From: Alphaproteobacteria bacterium
GTDB lineage: Bacteria > Pseudomonadota > Alphaproteobacteria > CACIAM-22H2
Direction: 5' to 3'
Assembly: GCA_016793165.1 (NCBI GenBank)
Contig: JAEULA010000071.1
Span: forward strand, 1 to 64,000
DNA length: 64,000 nt
Below the pieces are notes generated by a model, which saw nothing but the letters and a program-made list of their open reading frames with translations, made no database searches and had not been told where the DNA came from. The translations under genes and the position numbers were made by a program. Shown piece by piece: positions 27,901 through 37,726 of this stretch. The first letter of the stretch is position 1. Every line of letters starts with the position of its first letter.

Positions 27901-28443
27901 GAGGGCGACAGCGTCGTGCTCTTCGACGACGAGGAGGGCAAGAACGAGGTCGCGCGCTTCGCCTTCCCGCGCCAGGACCGCGAGGGCGGCCTTTGCATCG
28001 CCGACTTCTTCCGCGACCGCTCGTCGAACGAGCTCGACGTCATCGGCCTGCAGGTCGTGACGATGGGGCAGAAGGCGAGCGACACGGCGCGCGCGTGGTT
28101 CGCGGAGAACCGCTACCAGGACTATCTCTACCTCCACGGCATGGGCGTCGAGCTCGCCGAGGGCCTCGCCGAGTACACGCACAAGCGCATCCGCGCCGAG
28201 CTCGGCTTCGCGCACGAGGACGCCAAGGAGATGGACGCGATGCTCAAGCAGGGCTACCGCGGCTCGCGCTACTCGTTCGGCTATCCGGCCTGCCCGAACC
28301 TCGCCGACCAGCATCAGCTTCTGAAGCTGCTCGGCGCCGATCGCATCGGCGTGCAGATGTCCGACGAGGATCAGCTCCATCCCGAGCAGTCGACCTCGGC
28401 GATCGTCTGCGTCCATCCGCAGGCCAAGTACTTCAGCGTGTGA
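24952..28443 (+). CDS. metH: Cobalamin-dependent methionine synthase MetH, full length
   Basis: 1163 residues with all four modules in one chain. The homocysteine domain has zinc ligands Cys223, Cys289 and Cys290 (LNCATGP, GGCCGTD). The folate-binding barrel spans about 340-610 (SIGERCNANGSK). The cobalamin cap and Rossmann domain carry DVHDIGKN with the cobalt-ligand His733 and MSGLLVKS near 777. The C-terminal activation domain is about 870-1163 with RGSRYSFGYPACP. It methylates homocysteine using MetF's product. Many alphaproteobacteria carry a split MetH; this one is not split. GGAGAG precedes the ATG. Confidence 0.97.
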   Translation: MSKFLDTLRERVLLCDGGTGSRVQSMTLDIDRDYLGKENCTEVLVKSRPDIVRAIHRSYLEAGSDCVQTNTFGGSPITLGEFGLESEAHWINRRAAELAREAIEEFRGDGRERFVIGSIGPGTKLPTLGHVEYDPLEAALVVQAEGLIAGGVDAILIETCQDPLQIKAAVNGAKIARMAAGADTPIMVQVTVETTGTLLVGADIAAAATVINALDVPVIGLNCATGPQEMAEHVKWLAENWPGLISVQPNAGLPELVDGRTHYPLTPDDLAKWLERFINDDGLNMVGGCCGTDIGHIRALDRMLRRRAGDGLRPAPKARRSVWVPSVASLYGQVPLRQENAYFSIGERCNANGSKQWRTLQEKGDWEGCVEMGREQVREGSHSLDICTAFVGRDEVKEMNEVVRRMRGSVTAPLVIDSTEYPVLESALKLYGGKAIINSINFEDGEEAAEKRMLLARKFGCAVVALTIDEQGMAKDVDGKLRIAKRLHEFACVKHGLPASDLLIDPLTFTIATGNEDDRKLALWTLEGIERIAKELPECQIVLGLSNVSFGLNAAARHVLNSVFLDHAVKRGMTGAIVHHSKILPLHKIPAEEVRIAEDLIFDRRAEGYDPLQAFIALFQDRKGAAKTEKRRAEKVEERLKERIVDGDKLGLTDDLELAMKSWKPLDIINTFLLDGMKVVGDLFGAGKMQLPFVLQSAETMKSAVAYLEPFMERVDGQQKGTIVLATVKGDVHDIGKNLVDIILTNNGYKVVNLGIKQPIASIMAAAREHRADAIGMSGLLVKSTVVMRENLEEMTREGLDIPVLLGGAALTRKYVEEDCVASYGAGRVAYARDAFDGLDLMDKVVTRSFDDLVRTNSAKRASRPSNTKRTLGQAAKPLRPVDGEEVKLRRAELAREYAVPTPPFWGARVVERVPVKTLIPYLNETMLFQFQWGFRKAGKSLEDWKQWSSREVRPILRRMMELCEKDDILQPQACYGYWRCVSEGDSVVLFDDEEGKNEVARFAFPRQDREGGLCIADFFRDRSSNELDVIGLQVVTMGQKASDTARAWFAENRYQDYLYLHGMGVELAEGLAEYTHKRIRAELGFAHEDAKEMDAMLKQGYRGSRYSFGYPACPNLADQHQLLKLLGADRIGVQMSDEDQLHPEQSTSAIVCVHPQAKYFSV

Positions 28444-28552
28444 CGGCGACGCGGCCACGCCGGCGCACTCCTCGCCGGCGGCGGTGCCGCGCCACGGCCC
28501 GCCCGTTCGCGCCGGCGCGCGACGGCGGGGAGATGAACAGGGGAGGCAGGCC

Positions 28553-29023
28553 ATGGCCCTTCGGCTCACGACGATCTCCGAGATCCCGCCTTTCGACTAC
28601 GCGTTCGCCGGCAACATCGGCGGGCGCATGCAGGACGTCGGGCGGCGCCTCGGCTCTGAGACGATCGGGATGATCGTGCAGACCATCCCGCCCGGCAATC
28701 GCGCCTCGCGCCGCCACCGCCACGTGTTCCAGGAGGAGATCCTGGTCGTCGTCGCGGGGCAGGGCACGCTGCTCCATGGCGACGCGCGCATCGCCGTCGG
28801 GCCGGGCAGCTGCGTCTGCTATGTGCCCGCCGATCCCGAGATCCACAGCTTCGAGAACACCGGCGATGCGGATCTCGTGATCTGGGCGTTCGGCAACCGG
28901 TTCCCGCACGAGGTCTGCCTCTATCCCGACGAGGGCGTCGCCTTCGTCGAGGGGCTCGGCGCCGAGATTCCGCTCGGCACGGCGGTCGCAAGCGCGTGGA
29001 CCGAGGAGAAGCGCAAGCGCTGA
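28553..29023 (+). CDS. Cupin-domain protein
   Basis: 156 residues forming one small cupin barrel. The first cupin motif is RRHRHVFQEEILVVVAGQG, with His, His and Glu as possible metal ligands; the second is PADPEIHSFENTGDADL, with His. No signal peptide. Metal-dependent enzyme or sugar/ligand-binding protein; no substrate can be assigned. The ATG at 28553 follows GGGAGG by six bases, so an ATG 69 bp earlier in frame is not needed. It follows metH by 109 bp and may be read through from it. Confidence 0.75.
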   Translation: MALRLTTISEIPPFDYAFAGNIGGRMQDVGRRLGSETIGMIVQTIPPGNRASRRHRHVFQEEILVVVAGQGTLLHGDARIAVGPGSCVCYVPADPEIHSFENTGDADLVIWAFGNRFPHEVCLYPDEGVAFVEGLGAEIPLGTAVASAWTEEKRKR

Positions 29024-29075
29024 GGCGACCGTCCGCGGGATCCGCGAACGGCGGATCGCGCGCGAGCGCGCGGCG

Positions 29076-30035
29076 TCAGCGCCGGGGCGCCAGCCCCAGC
29101 CAGAGCTCGATGATTCCCTGCGTCGGTTTGGCCCGCGACCAGCCGGTGAAGTTGCGGACCGCGATCTCCCGGTCGTCGCCGAGATTGAGCTGCGCGAGCG
29201 CCTGCCGCGCTTGCACCGCGAGGCTCCGCGCCGCGCTCTCGTCGGCAGGCCAGTAGTAGCGGATCTCGCGGAGGTTCAGCGCCCGCGCCGGCTCCTCGTC
29301 GACTCCGGGAACCGCATAGCCGTGCTTGCGGAGGGCCTGCGCCAGCTCGTTCGCCGCGTCGCGGGGCATTCCGGCGAACTGGAGGAACACCGTGGTCGGC
29401 GGCCGATCGAGGATCCGGCGCTGCTCGGTCGCGGCGGCGCTCGCGGCATCGTAGATCTGCTGCGTGGCCGCGGTGATGGCCGCGGAGGCCGGTGGCTGGG
29501 CGCCGGCCGACGCGACACGCACGAGCTTGCTCAGCTCCTCGACCTGCCGCGCGAGCTCGGCGACGCGGGTCGCCGACTCCGCGCCGGCCCGGGCGGCGTC
29601 GGTGTTGTTCGCGATCTGGATCTCGAACGTCTTGCGCTTGGCCTCGAGCGCATCGATCTGCGTGGCCATCTGCTCGAGCAGCTGGATCTTGGGGGCGAGG
29701 GTCGCGATCTGGTCGTCGAGCCGCGTGATCGTGCGCCGGGCCTGCTCCTGCATCTGCTCGGCGACGACGGCGCTGATCCGGACGCGATCGATCGCGGCGC
29801 GCGCCTGGTCCGCGGTCTCCTTGATCGTCTCCGTCGTCTGGCGCTTCGCTGCGTCGAGGGCGCTCTGGCGCGTCGTGCTGATGAAGTCGACGCCGGCATA
29901 GCCGAGGGCCGCGATCGCCGCCGAGCCGACGAGGGCATAGACCTTGAACAGCGATCCGCGCACGCGCTCCGCCACGCGATCCGCCATCCGCCGCTCGAGG
30001 AGTTCGAGGGTGTCCTTGTCGAGGTCTTCGGCCAT
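29076..30035 (-). CDS. Membrane-anchored coiled-coil protein, unrecognised
   Basis: About 319 residues from MAEDLDKDTLELLE; two further ATGs lie 6 and 21 bp upstream. One hydrophobic segment near 32-50 (YALVGSAAIAALGYAGV) anchors it, with a short cytoplasmic head. Residues 60-185 are a long Ala/Glu/Gln/Arg-rich coiled coil. A globular C-terminal part (about 205-315; TTVFLQFAGMPRDAANELAQ, then REIRYYWPADESAA) has the look of a LytR_C/SPOR-like alpha-beta fold. Function unknown. Confidence 0.65.
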   Translation of the reverse strand: MAEDLDKDTLELLERRMADRVAERVRGSLFKVYALVGSAAIAALGYAGVDFISTTRQSALDAAKRQTTETIKETADQARAAIDRVRISAVVAEQMQEQARRTITRLDDQIATLAPKIQLLEQMATQIDALEAKRKTFEIQIANNTDAARAGAESATRVAELARQVEELSKLVRVASAGAQPPASAAITAATQQIYDAASAAATEQRRILDRPPTTVFLQFAGMPRDAANELAQALRKHGYAVPGVDEEPARALNLREIRYYWPADESAARSLAVQARQALAQLNLGDDREIAVRNFTGWSRAKPTQGIIELWLGLAPRR

Positions 30036-30085
30036 GATCATCTCCCGGCCCGGCAATCAGCGAGCGATTCCCCGTCGATGATCGC

Positions 30086-30979
30086 ATGATCCTCCGCTCC
30101 CACAACCGCTACGACTACGTCCCGATCACGCAGCGCCCGGTCTACGACTGGCCCAACGGCGCCCGCCTCGCCGTTTATGTCGGGCTGAACCTCGAGCACT
30201 TCGCCTTCGGCGAAGGGCTGGGCGCCGAGCTCGCGCCGGGCGGACCGCAGCCCGACGTGCTGAACTTCGCCTGGCGCGACTGGGGCAATCGCGTCGGCGC
30301 CTGGCGGATGCTCGAGCTGCTCGACCGCCTCGGCTGGCCGTGCTCCGTCCTGCTCAACAGCGCGATGTACGACTACGCGCCCGAGCTGCTCGCGGCGCAT
30401 CGCGCGCGCGGCGACGAGTTCGTCGGCCATGGCCGCACCAATGCCGAGCGCCAGGGCGTGCTCGACGAGGCCGGCGAGCGCGCGCTGATCGAGGAAGCCA
30501 CCGCGACGATCGCGCGCCACGAGGGCCGGTCGCCGGCGGGGTGGCTCGGCCCCTGGATCTCCGAGAGCCGCGTCACGCCCGATCTGCTGCAGGAGGCGGG
30601 CTATCGCTACCTGCTCGACTGGTGCATGGACGATCAGCCGATCTGGTTCCGCACCCGGCACGGGCGGATCCTCGCGGTTCCCTACCCGCAGGAGCTGAAC
30701 GACATCCCGATGATCGTCGGGCGCAAGCTCGGCGGCGACGACTTCGCCGACATGATCGTCGACCAGTTCGACGAGATGCTGGAGCAGGCCGAAGCCCAGC
30801 CGCTGGTCATGGGGATCGCGCTGCATCCCTATCTGGTCGGCCAGCCTCATCGACTGCGGCACCTCCGGCGCGCCTTGGCCCACGTCGCCGGGCGGCGCGA
30901 ACGCCTCTGGCTGACGACGGCGGGCGCGATCGCGGCGCATGCGGCGGCCCTTCCAGCCGCCACCGTTCCCGGTGGCTGA
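30086..30979 (+). CDS. Polysaccharide deacetylase family protein
   Basis: 297 residues of the NodB/PuuE-like carbohydrate esterase fold. Marks are NLEHF near 34-38, WRDWGNRVGAWRMLELL, FVGHGRTNAE with the metal His, ESRVTPDLLQEAGYRYLLDW and ALHPYLVGQPHR with a second His. Relatives act on polysaccharides or on cyclic amides such as allantoin; I cannot decide which. No signal peptide, which favours a cytoplasmic small-molecule substrate. It is divergent from the coiled-coil gene, and the next gene overlaps its end. Confidence 0.8.
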   Translation: MILRSHNRYDYVPITQRPVYDWPNGARLAVYVGLNLEHFAFGEGLGAELAPGGPQPDVLNFAWRDWGNRVGAWRMLELLDRLGWPCSVLLNSAMYDYAPELLAAHRARGDEFVGHGRTNAERQGVLDEAGERALIEEATATIARHEGRSPAGWLGPWISESRVTPDLLQEAGYRYLLDWCMDDQPIWFRTRHGRILAVPYPQELNDIPMIVGRKLGGDDFADMIVDQFDEMLEQAEAQPLVMGIALHPYLVGQPHRLRHLRRALAHVAGRRERLWLTTAGAIAAHAAALPAATVPGG

Positions 30980-31487
30980 CGCCATCGCGGCGATCATCGT
31001 CTTCGGCGCTCCGCTGTCCGACGACGGGACGCCGGGGCGCGCGCTCGCGCGGCGCCTGGTCGCGGCGGCGGCGGCCGCGCGCCGCTGGCCTGACCCGCCG
31101 GTCATCGTCACCGGCGGCCCCGTCGCCACGGCGAGGCCGGAGGCCTGGGCGATGCGCGACGCGCTGCTCGGTCACGGCGTCGACGCCGACCGGATCGTGG
31201 TCGAGGACGAGGCCCGCGACACGCTGCACTCCGCCCGGAGGGTGGCGGCCTTGCTCCGCCCGCGCGGCAGGCAGTCGGCCGTGATCGTGGTCACCAGCGG
31301 CTATCATGCGTTGCGCTGCCGGCTCCTCCTGCGCCTCCTGGGCGTCGGGGTCGCGGGCGTCGTCGCGCCGGACGCGGAGCGCATGGCGATGGGGCGCGGT
31401 GCCTGGTTGTTCGCCGTCCTGCGCGAAGCCGCCGCACTTCCTTGGAGTCTCTTGCGCATTGCAGCGAAAGCGCGTACCCGGGAATGA
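30939..31487 (+). CDS. YdcF-like DUF218 protein
   Basis: 182 residues. The DUF218 fold is seen in AIIVFGAPL, PPVIVTGGPV, ADRIVVEDEARDTLHSA and VIVVTSGYHALRC. Family members (YdcF, SanA, ElyC) bind nucleotides or affect the cell envelope; the role is unsettled. The start is uncertain: this ATG overlaps the deacetylase by 41 bp, while an in-frame GTG at 30972 would overlap it by only 8. Neither has a strong ribosome-binding site. No membrane segment is evident, unlike in ElyC. Confidence 0.75.
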   Translation: MRRPFQPPPFPVADAIAAIIVFGAPLSDDGTPGRALARRLVAAAAAARRWPDPPVIVTGGPVATARPEAWAMRDALLGHGVDADRIVVEDEARDTLHSARRVAALLRPRGRQSAVIVVTSGYHALRCRLLLRLLGVGVAGVVAPDAERMAMGRGAWLFAVLREAAALPWSLLRIAAKARTRE

Positions 31488-31524
31488 GACGCGCCGACGA
31501 CGCGTTTTCATCGCATCTGGAATC

Positions 31525-32337
31525 ATGTTCGATACGCTGGCTGCGTTTACCGGGTCTTTACGGCGACAGACGACTGTCGACGAGTCGCTCGAGACCGGCG
31601 CCCCCGCCGGACCGCGGCGCCGTTTCCCCGCTTTGAAGCTCCCGCGCCGCAAGTCGATGCGATCCGCTCCCCCGTCCGTGCCCGTCGCGCCGCCGATCAA
31701 GGGCAGCGGCGTGCGCGTCCTCAGCTGGAACCTGCTGCGCAGGATCGGCGCCACCTGCGAGGACGTCGCGCGTCTCATTGAGGCGCAGCACGTCGACGTG
31801 GCGCTGCTGCAGGAGGCGACGGTCGACATGGAGGCATTGCCCAGCCTCATCGGCGGCGCCTTCGTTCGTCATGCGCTGCCCGGCCGCATCCATGGGCCGG
31901 CGATCTGGGCCCGCCACGGCATGGCCAGGCCGCGCCGCGTGCCGCTCGAGAGCCGCACGATCCGCCGGCACGCCCTGGTCGCCGAGATCGGCGGCACGGC
32001 ATTCGCCTGCGTTCACCTTTCCCATGGCCAGCTGATGTGCCGGCGGCAGGCTCGCGAGGCCAGCGAGGCGCTGGCCACGGCGACGGCCGTGGTCGCCGGC
32101 GATTTCAACATGGTCGGGCCCTTGAAGCTGCCGGGCTTCAGGGAGGTCGGCCCGCGCGAGCCGACGCACTACGCCAACGGCCTGGTTCCCGTCCGGATCG
32201 ACCGCTGCTTCGTGCGCGGCCTCGTCGGTCGCCACGCCCGGGCGCTGGACCGCGGCCGCTCGGACCATCGGCCGATCGTGCTCGATCTCTTCGCGCAGCC
32301 GCACGAGGCGGCTCAGAAGTTCCGCGCCGCGGCCTGA
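31525..32337 (+). CDS. Endonuclease/exonuclease/phosphatase family protein (second EEP gene)
   Basis: 270 residues. After a basic, disordered head of about 60 residues come the EEP motifs: VLSWNLLRR, LLQEATVDM, CVHLSHGQL, VAGDFNMVG, RIDRCFV and RSDHRPIVLDL. Different from the EEP protein at 7470 in length and in all linkers, so not a recent copy. The substrate is unknown. A later ATG at MRSAPPS would remove the head and cannot be excluded as the start. Confidence 0.75.
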   Translation: MFDTLAAFTGSLRRQTTVDESLETGAPAGPRRRFPALKLPRRKSMRSAPPSVPVAPPIKGSGVRVLSWNLLRRIGATCEDVARLIEAQHVDVALLQEATVDMEALPSLIGGAFVRHALPGRIHGPAIWARHGMARPRRVPLESRTIRRHALVAEIGGTAFACVHLSHGQLMCRRQAREASEALATATAVVAGDFNMVGPLKLPGFREVGPREPTHYANGLVPVRIDRCFVRGLVGRHARALDRGRSDHRPIVLDLFAQPHEAAQKFRAAA

Positions 32338-32377
32338 GCCGCCCGACGTCCCGGACCGGGTCGGCCTCGGCCGTCCC

Positions 32378-32749
32378 TCAGGCGGCCTTCGCCCGCTTCC
32401 AGCTCAGCATGACCTGGGTCAGCGCCAGCGACGCCTCGAAGAAGGCGCCGCCGGGCGCCATGCTCTTCTCGGCCTCGGCCCGCTTGCCCGCCAGCGCGAG
32501 ACGCGCCGTCTCGGCCGCCGCCTTGTGGAACTGCGCGTGCAGCTCGCGGCAGCGAACGTACTCGGCGGACAGCTTGACCGCCGCGTCGAGCGCCGGGCTG
32601 TAGAGCCAGCGGCCGAAATCGCAGGCGTTGTCGAGGGCGATCTTCTCGGCGGCGATGTCCGAGCTGCCCGTCGCGATGATCGAGCCCAGGCGCCCCTTCC
32701 AAAGGCCATGTGCGCCGATCGCCTTGGTGATCTCCTGCTCGATGGTCAT
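32378..32749 (-). CDS. Stand-alone CZB (chemoreceptor zinc-binding) domain protein
   Basis: 123 residues. The zinc site pattern of CZB domains is complete: HGLWKGRL (first His), CDFGRWLY (Cys-x3-Trp), and ELHAQFHKA (two His). CZB domains normally sit at the end of chemoreceptors or diguanylate cyclases and sense zinc or hypochlorous acid through the Cys-Zn bond. Here it is the whole protein. I prefer MTIEQEIT as start over an ATG 36 bp upstream. Confidence 0.8.
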   Translation of the reverse strand: MTIEQEITKAIGAHGLWKGRLGSIIATGSSDIAAEKIALDNACDFGRWLYSPALDAAVKLSAEYVRCRELHAQFHKAAAETARLALAGKRAEAEKSMAPGGAFFEASLALTQVMLSWKRAKAA

Positions 32750-32803
32750 GTCCGCCGGCTCCGTCCTCGAATGCGTCGAGGCCACATGGTCCGTCGGGAC
32801 ATA

Positions 32804-32818
32804 TCAACCGGTCGTTAA
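32804..32818. promoter_or_regulatory. CtrA-like site, imperfect, before the CZB gene
   Basis: TTAA-N7-TTGA on the minus strand (TCAA-N7-TTAA on plus) differs at one position from the CtrA consensus TTAA-N7-TTAA. It lies 55 bp before the CZB start. Weak on its own; noted because a perfect CtrA-type box occurs at 41481. Confidence 0.3.
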
Positions 32819-32838
32819 TCCGGGGCCGCGCGACGACG

Positions 32839-33726
32839 CTACAGATCGCCCATCTTGAAGACGATGCGGATCGGCCGCGGGAAGCCGCCGGTCGCTCCGG
32901 GCGGCAATCGGAAGGGCTGCGCGGCGCGCGAGGCGCGCAGGAAGGATTCGAGCGCGACGCGGATGGGCTCGGCGTTGGCAGTCTGCAGCTGGCGGTAGTT
33001 GTCGATCATCCGCTCCGGCGTCCACGGATCGTTGCGGCCGTAGGGCGCCGTCAGCGTGCCGTCGGCCTGCAGGTAGAAGGTGCCGCCGAGCACCACGTCG
33101 CGGAAGCGCGGGCTGCGCACGTCGATCAGCCAGTGCGGCATGATCTGCGCGAGCACGAAATCGCCCTCGCTCTGCTGGCGCGCCTCCGCCCCGCCGCCGC
33201 GGCGCGGCGTCACGCCGATGCCGGCCTGGCCGCGATCGAGCAGGGTGGGCGCGTCGATGCGCTGCGGCAGCGGGAGCCCGGCGCCGGCTTCGGCGACGTC
33301 GGCCTGCGACGGCTGGCGCCGGCGCGGCCTTTGGACCATGGGCGCCGGCGGTGTCGCGGGTGGCGCGGCAGCGCGCGGCGCGGGCTCGGGCGGCGCGGCG
33401 GGAGCGGCCGGCTGCGGCGCTTCGCCGGCGTGCCGCGATTCCGGCGCGATTGGCGCCTCTTCGAGCTGCGGCGGAGGCGGCGCCAGGATCAGCGGCGTCG
33501 CCGGTGTCGGGACGGGGGCGGGTGGCGGCGGTGCGGGCGGCTCGGGCTCCGGCAGGGTCACGAGCTCGATGACGGGCGGCGGCGCGGGGCGGGGGCGGGG
33601 CCACAGGGCCGCGAGATCCAGGAGCGAGGTCCCGATCAGCGCAAGGTGAATCAGGATCGACAGGCCGACCGCGAGCCAGAGGGTCCGGTTCTGGTACGGG
33701 GATACGGCGAAGGCCGTCACGCTCAC
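32839..33726 (-). CDS. TonB/TolA-like protein with proline-rich periplasmic stretch
   Basis: 295 residues. An N-terminal membrane helix (about 17-36) is followed by a Pro/Ala-rich extended region (about 45-135) and a C-terminal globular domain (about 190-295) with GTFYLQADGTL and RIVFKMGDL. This layout is that of TonB/TolA energy transducers, but the C-terminal domain is not a standard TonB box reader, and no exbB/exbD is nearby. It starts 7 bp after the hutD stop, so it is probably in one unit with the ABC-F and HutD genes. Confidence 0.6.
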   Translation of the reverse strand: MSVTAFAVSPYQNRTLWLAVGLSILIHLALIGTSLLDLAALWPRPRPAPPPVIELVTLPEPEPPAPPPPAPVPTPATPLILAPPPPQLEEAPIAPESRHAGEAPQPAAPAAPPEPAPRAAAPPATPPAPMVQRPRRRQPSQADVAEAGAGLPLPQRIDAPTLLDRGQAGIGVTPRRGGGAEARQQSEGDFVLAQIMPHWLIDVRSPRFRDVVLGGTFYLQADGTLTAPYGRNDPWTPERMIDNYRQLQTANAEPIRVALESFLRASRAAQPFRLPPGATGGFPRPIRIVFKMGDL

Positions 33727-33733
33727 CTCGGGG

Positions 33734-34311
33734 TCATGGCGGCGGCCGCAAGGCGATCGATACGAGCGCGGCGCGCGCCGGCTCGCTGATCGCCATCAGC
33801 CGCAGGGCGACGCCGTGGCCGTCGATGCGCAGGGCATCGCCGACATCGAGGCGCCAGCGCCCATCGTTGGTCGCTATGGTTAGCGAACCGTAAACGCCGA
33901 CGACGAAGCTCACGTTCCCCGTCGTCGCTTGGGTCGTCGAGCCGGTCAGGATCGCGACGTCGTGGCGGGCGGCGGCGCGGCGGGTGATGACATTGAGATC
34001 CCGGGCCGGCCCGGCAAGCAGGCGGCCGAAGCAGGGCCGATCGCCGGCGAAGCGCATCGGCTCGAACAACTCGCCGCGCAGCGTCTCGCCGCCGTCGAAG
34101 TCGAGCGCCAGCCCGCCGCCGGCAATCGGCACGAGGGTCCGGTCGCATCCCGCGAAGGCCGAGAAGGCGCCGTCCCGGTCGATGCTCGCGATCGACAGCC
34201 GCCAGTCGAAGCCGTCGCCGCTCGCCGGGGCGCGGGCGATCTCGGTGGTGCGGCCGAGCCCGTTCTTCCACGGCATGTCGACATGCCCGCCCGCCGGCAG
34301 CAGTCGCGCGC

Positions 34312-34315
<4 letters not shown>
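33734..34315 (-). CDS. hutD: HutD family protein
   Basis: 193 residues of the double beta-barrel HutD/Ves fold: PWKNGLGRTTEIA near the N-terminus, DWRLSIASIDRDGAFSAF, GCDRTLVPIAGGGLAL and GDALRID. HutD modulates histidine utilisation in Pseudomonas and may bind formylglutamate, but no hut genes are in the window. The GTG start overlaps the stop of the upstream ABC-F gene (GTGA), so the two are translationally coupled. Confidence 0.85.
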
Positions 34316-36198
<1,883 letters not shown>

Positions 36199-36345
36199 GG
36201 CGCGGGTAGATAGCGCGAAGCCGGGCGGGAGGACATCGTCGCGACGAGGCCGCCCGCCGGTCCGCAGGCGGTCTTCACGGCCGGCATTCCGGGCGTATGC
36301 TCTGCCCGTCGCCGGGGCGGGGGCCGCGGCAGGGGAGCAAGCGCC

Positions 36346-37623
36346 ATGCGCGTCGTCGTGATCGGGGCCGGCGTCGCCGGTGTGATGACGGCCTACGAGC
36401 TCGCGGCCCAGGGCCACGAGGTCGTGGTCGTCGAGCGCTGCGCGGGTCCGGCGGACGAGACCAGCTTCGGCAATGGCGGCGTCCTCGGCGCGACCCAGGT
36501 CGAGCCCTGGGCGCAGCCGGGCATGCCGCTGCACCTGCTGCGCTGGCTCGGGCGCGAGGACGCGCCGCTCCTGCTGCGGCTGGGCCAGCTGCCGCACATG
36601 TGGCGCTGGGGCGTGAAGTTCCTCGCCAACTGCAACGAGGCGGCGTTCCATCGCGCGATGTCGGCGAGCCTGCGCCTGACGCGCTACAGCCTGGCGCGCT
36701 TTGCCGCGCTGCGCGAGGCGACCGGCCTCTCGTTCGACCACCGCGCCGGGGGCGCACTGAAGGTCTACGGCAAGCCCGCCGAGCTTGAGGCCTTCGCGCG
36801 CAAGTTCGAGGCCTCGCGCGGCTACGGCATGCGATTCTCCGTGCTCGACCGCGCGGGCTGCGCGCGGATCGAGCCCGCACTGGCGGCGGCGCCGATCTCG
36901 GGCGGCATCCTCTTTCCCGAGGACGAGACCGGCGATTGCCGGAAATTCACCCAGGCGATGGCCGGCATGGCCGCCCGCGCCGGGGTCGAGTTCCGTTTCG
37001 CGACGCCGGTCGCCGGCATCGAGCATGGGGCCGGCCGCGCCGTCGCGGTGACGACCGCCGCCGGCCGGATCGCCGCCGACGCGATCGTCGTCGCCTGCGC
37101 CAGCCACACGCCGGGTCTGCTCGCGCCCCTCGGCATCCGCGTGCCGATCTGTCCCGTGAAGGGCGTCTCGATCACGGTCCCCGTGGTCGACTGGCCGGAT
37201 GCGGTGCGCGGCGCCGTGATCGACCATACGCGGCTGTTCGGATTGATCCGGCTCGGCGACCGTCTGCGCGTCTCCGGCTCGGCCGAGATCACCGGCTTCG
37301 ACACCACGCCGGCGCCGTCGCGCTGCGCGGCTCTCACCCGGGCGGCGCTGGAGCTGTTTCCGGCCCTGGCGCCCAGCCTCGCCGCGTCGCCGCCGCTGCG
37401 GTGGGCGGGGCTGCGCGGCGTCTCGCCCGACGGCCCGCCGATCATCGGGCGCACGCCGATCGCCAACCTGTTCGTCAATGCGGGCCACGGGCCGCAGGGC
37501 TGGTCGACCTCGCACGGCTGCGCGCGGATCGTCGCGGACCTGGTCGGCGGCCGCGAGCCGGAGATCGAAATCGCCGGCCTCGAGCTCGATCGCTACGGCG
37601 ATCGCCACCGCGCGGGCGCCTGA
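36346..37623 (+). CDS. D-amino acid dehydrogenase-like FAD oxidoreductase (DadA family)
   Basis: 425 residues. FAD-binding GxGxxG is VIGAGVAGV (4-12) with the ribose-binding Glu at the end of HEVVVVE. Further marks are TSFGNGGVLGATQVEPW, ETGDCRKFTQAM and the C-terminal NAGHGPQGWSTSHG, all close to DadA. It would oxidise D-amino acids to 2-oxo acids, feeding electrons to the quinone pool. GGGGAG precedes the ATG. It is divergent from the ABC-F gene across 147 bp. Confidence 0.87.
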   Translation: MRVVVIGAGVAGVMTAYELAAQGHEVVVVERCAGPADETSFGNGGVLGATQVEPWAQPGMPLHLLRWLGREDAPLLLRLGQLPHMWRWGVKFLANCNEAAFHRAMSASLRLTRYSLARFAALREATGLSFDHRAGGALKVYGKPAELEAFARKFEASRGYGMRFSVLDRAGCARIEPALAAAPISGGILFPEDETGDCRKFTQAMAGMAARAGVEFRFATPVAGIEHGAGRAVAVTTAAGRIAADAIVVACASHTPGLLAPLGIRVPICPVKGVSITVPVVDWPDAVRGAVIDHTRLFGLIRLGDRLRVSGSAEITGFDTTPAPSRCAALTRAALELFPALAPSLAASPPLRWAGLRGVSPDGPPIIGRTPIANLFVNAGHGPQGWSTSHGCARIVADLVGGREPEIEIAGLELDRYGDRHRAGA

Positions 37624-37726
37624 CACGCCGGATGGAGGTCGCGGGCTTGTCAATTGCGGCGGCGGGCTGGCGGGCTGCACGGCTTGCACGTGCGCCGCGG
37701 GCCGCCGCCGGCGGACACTGCGCGTC

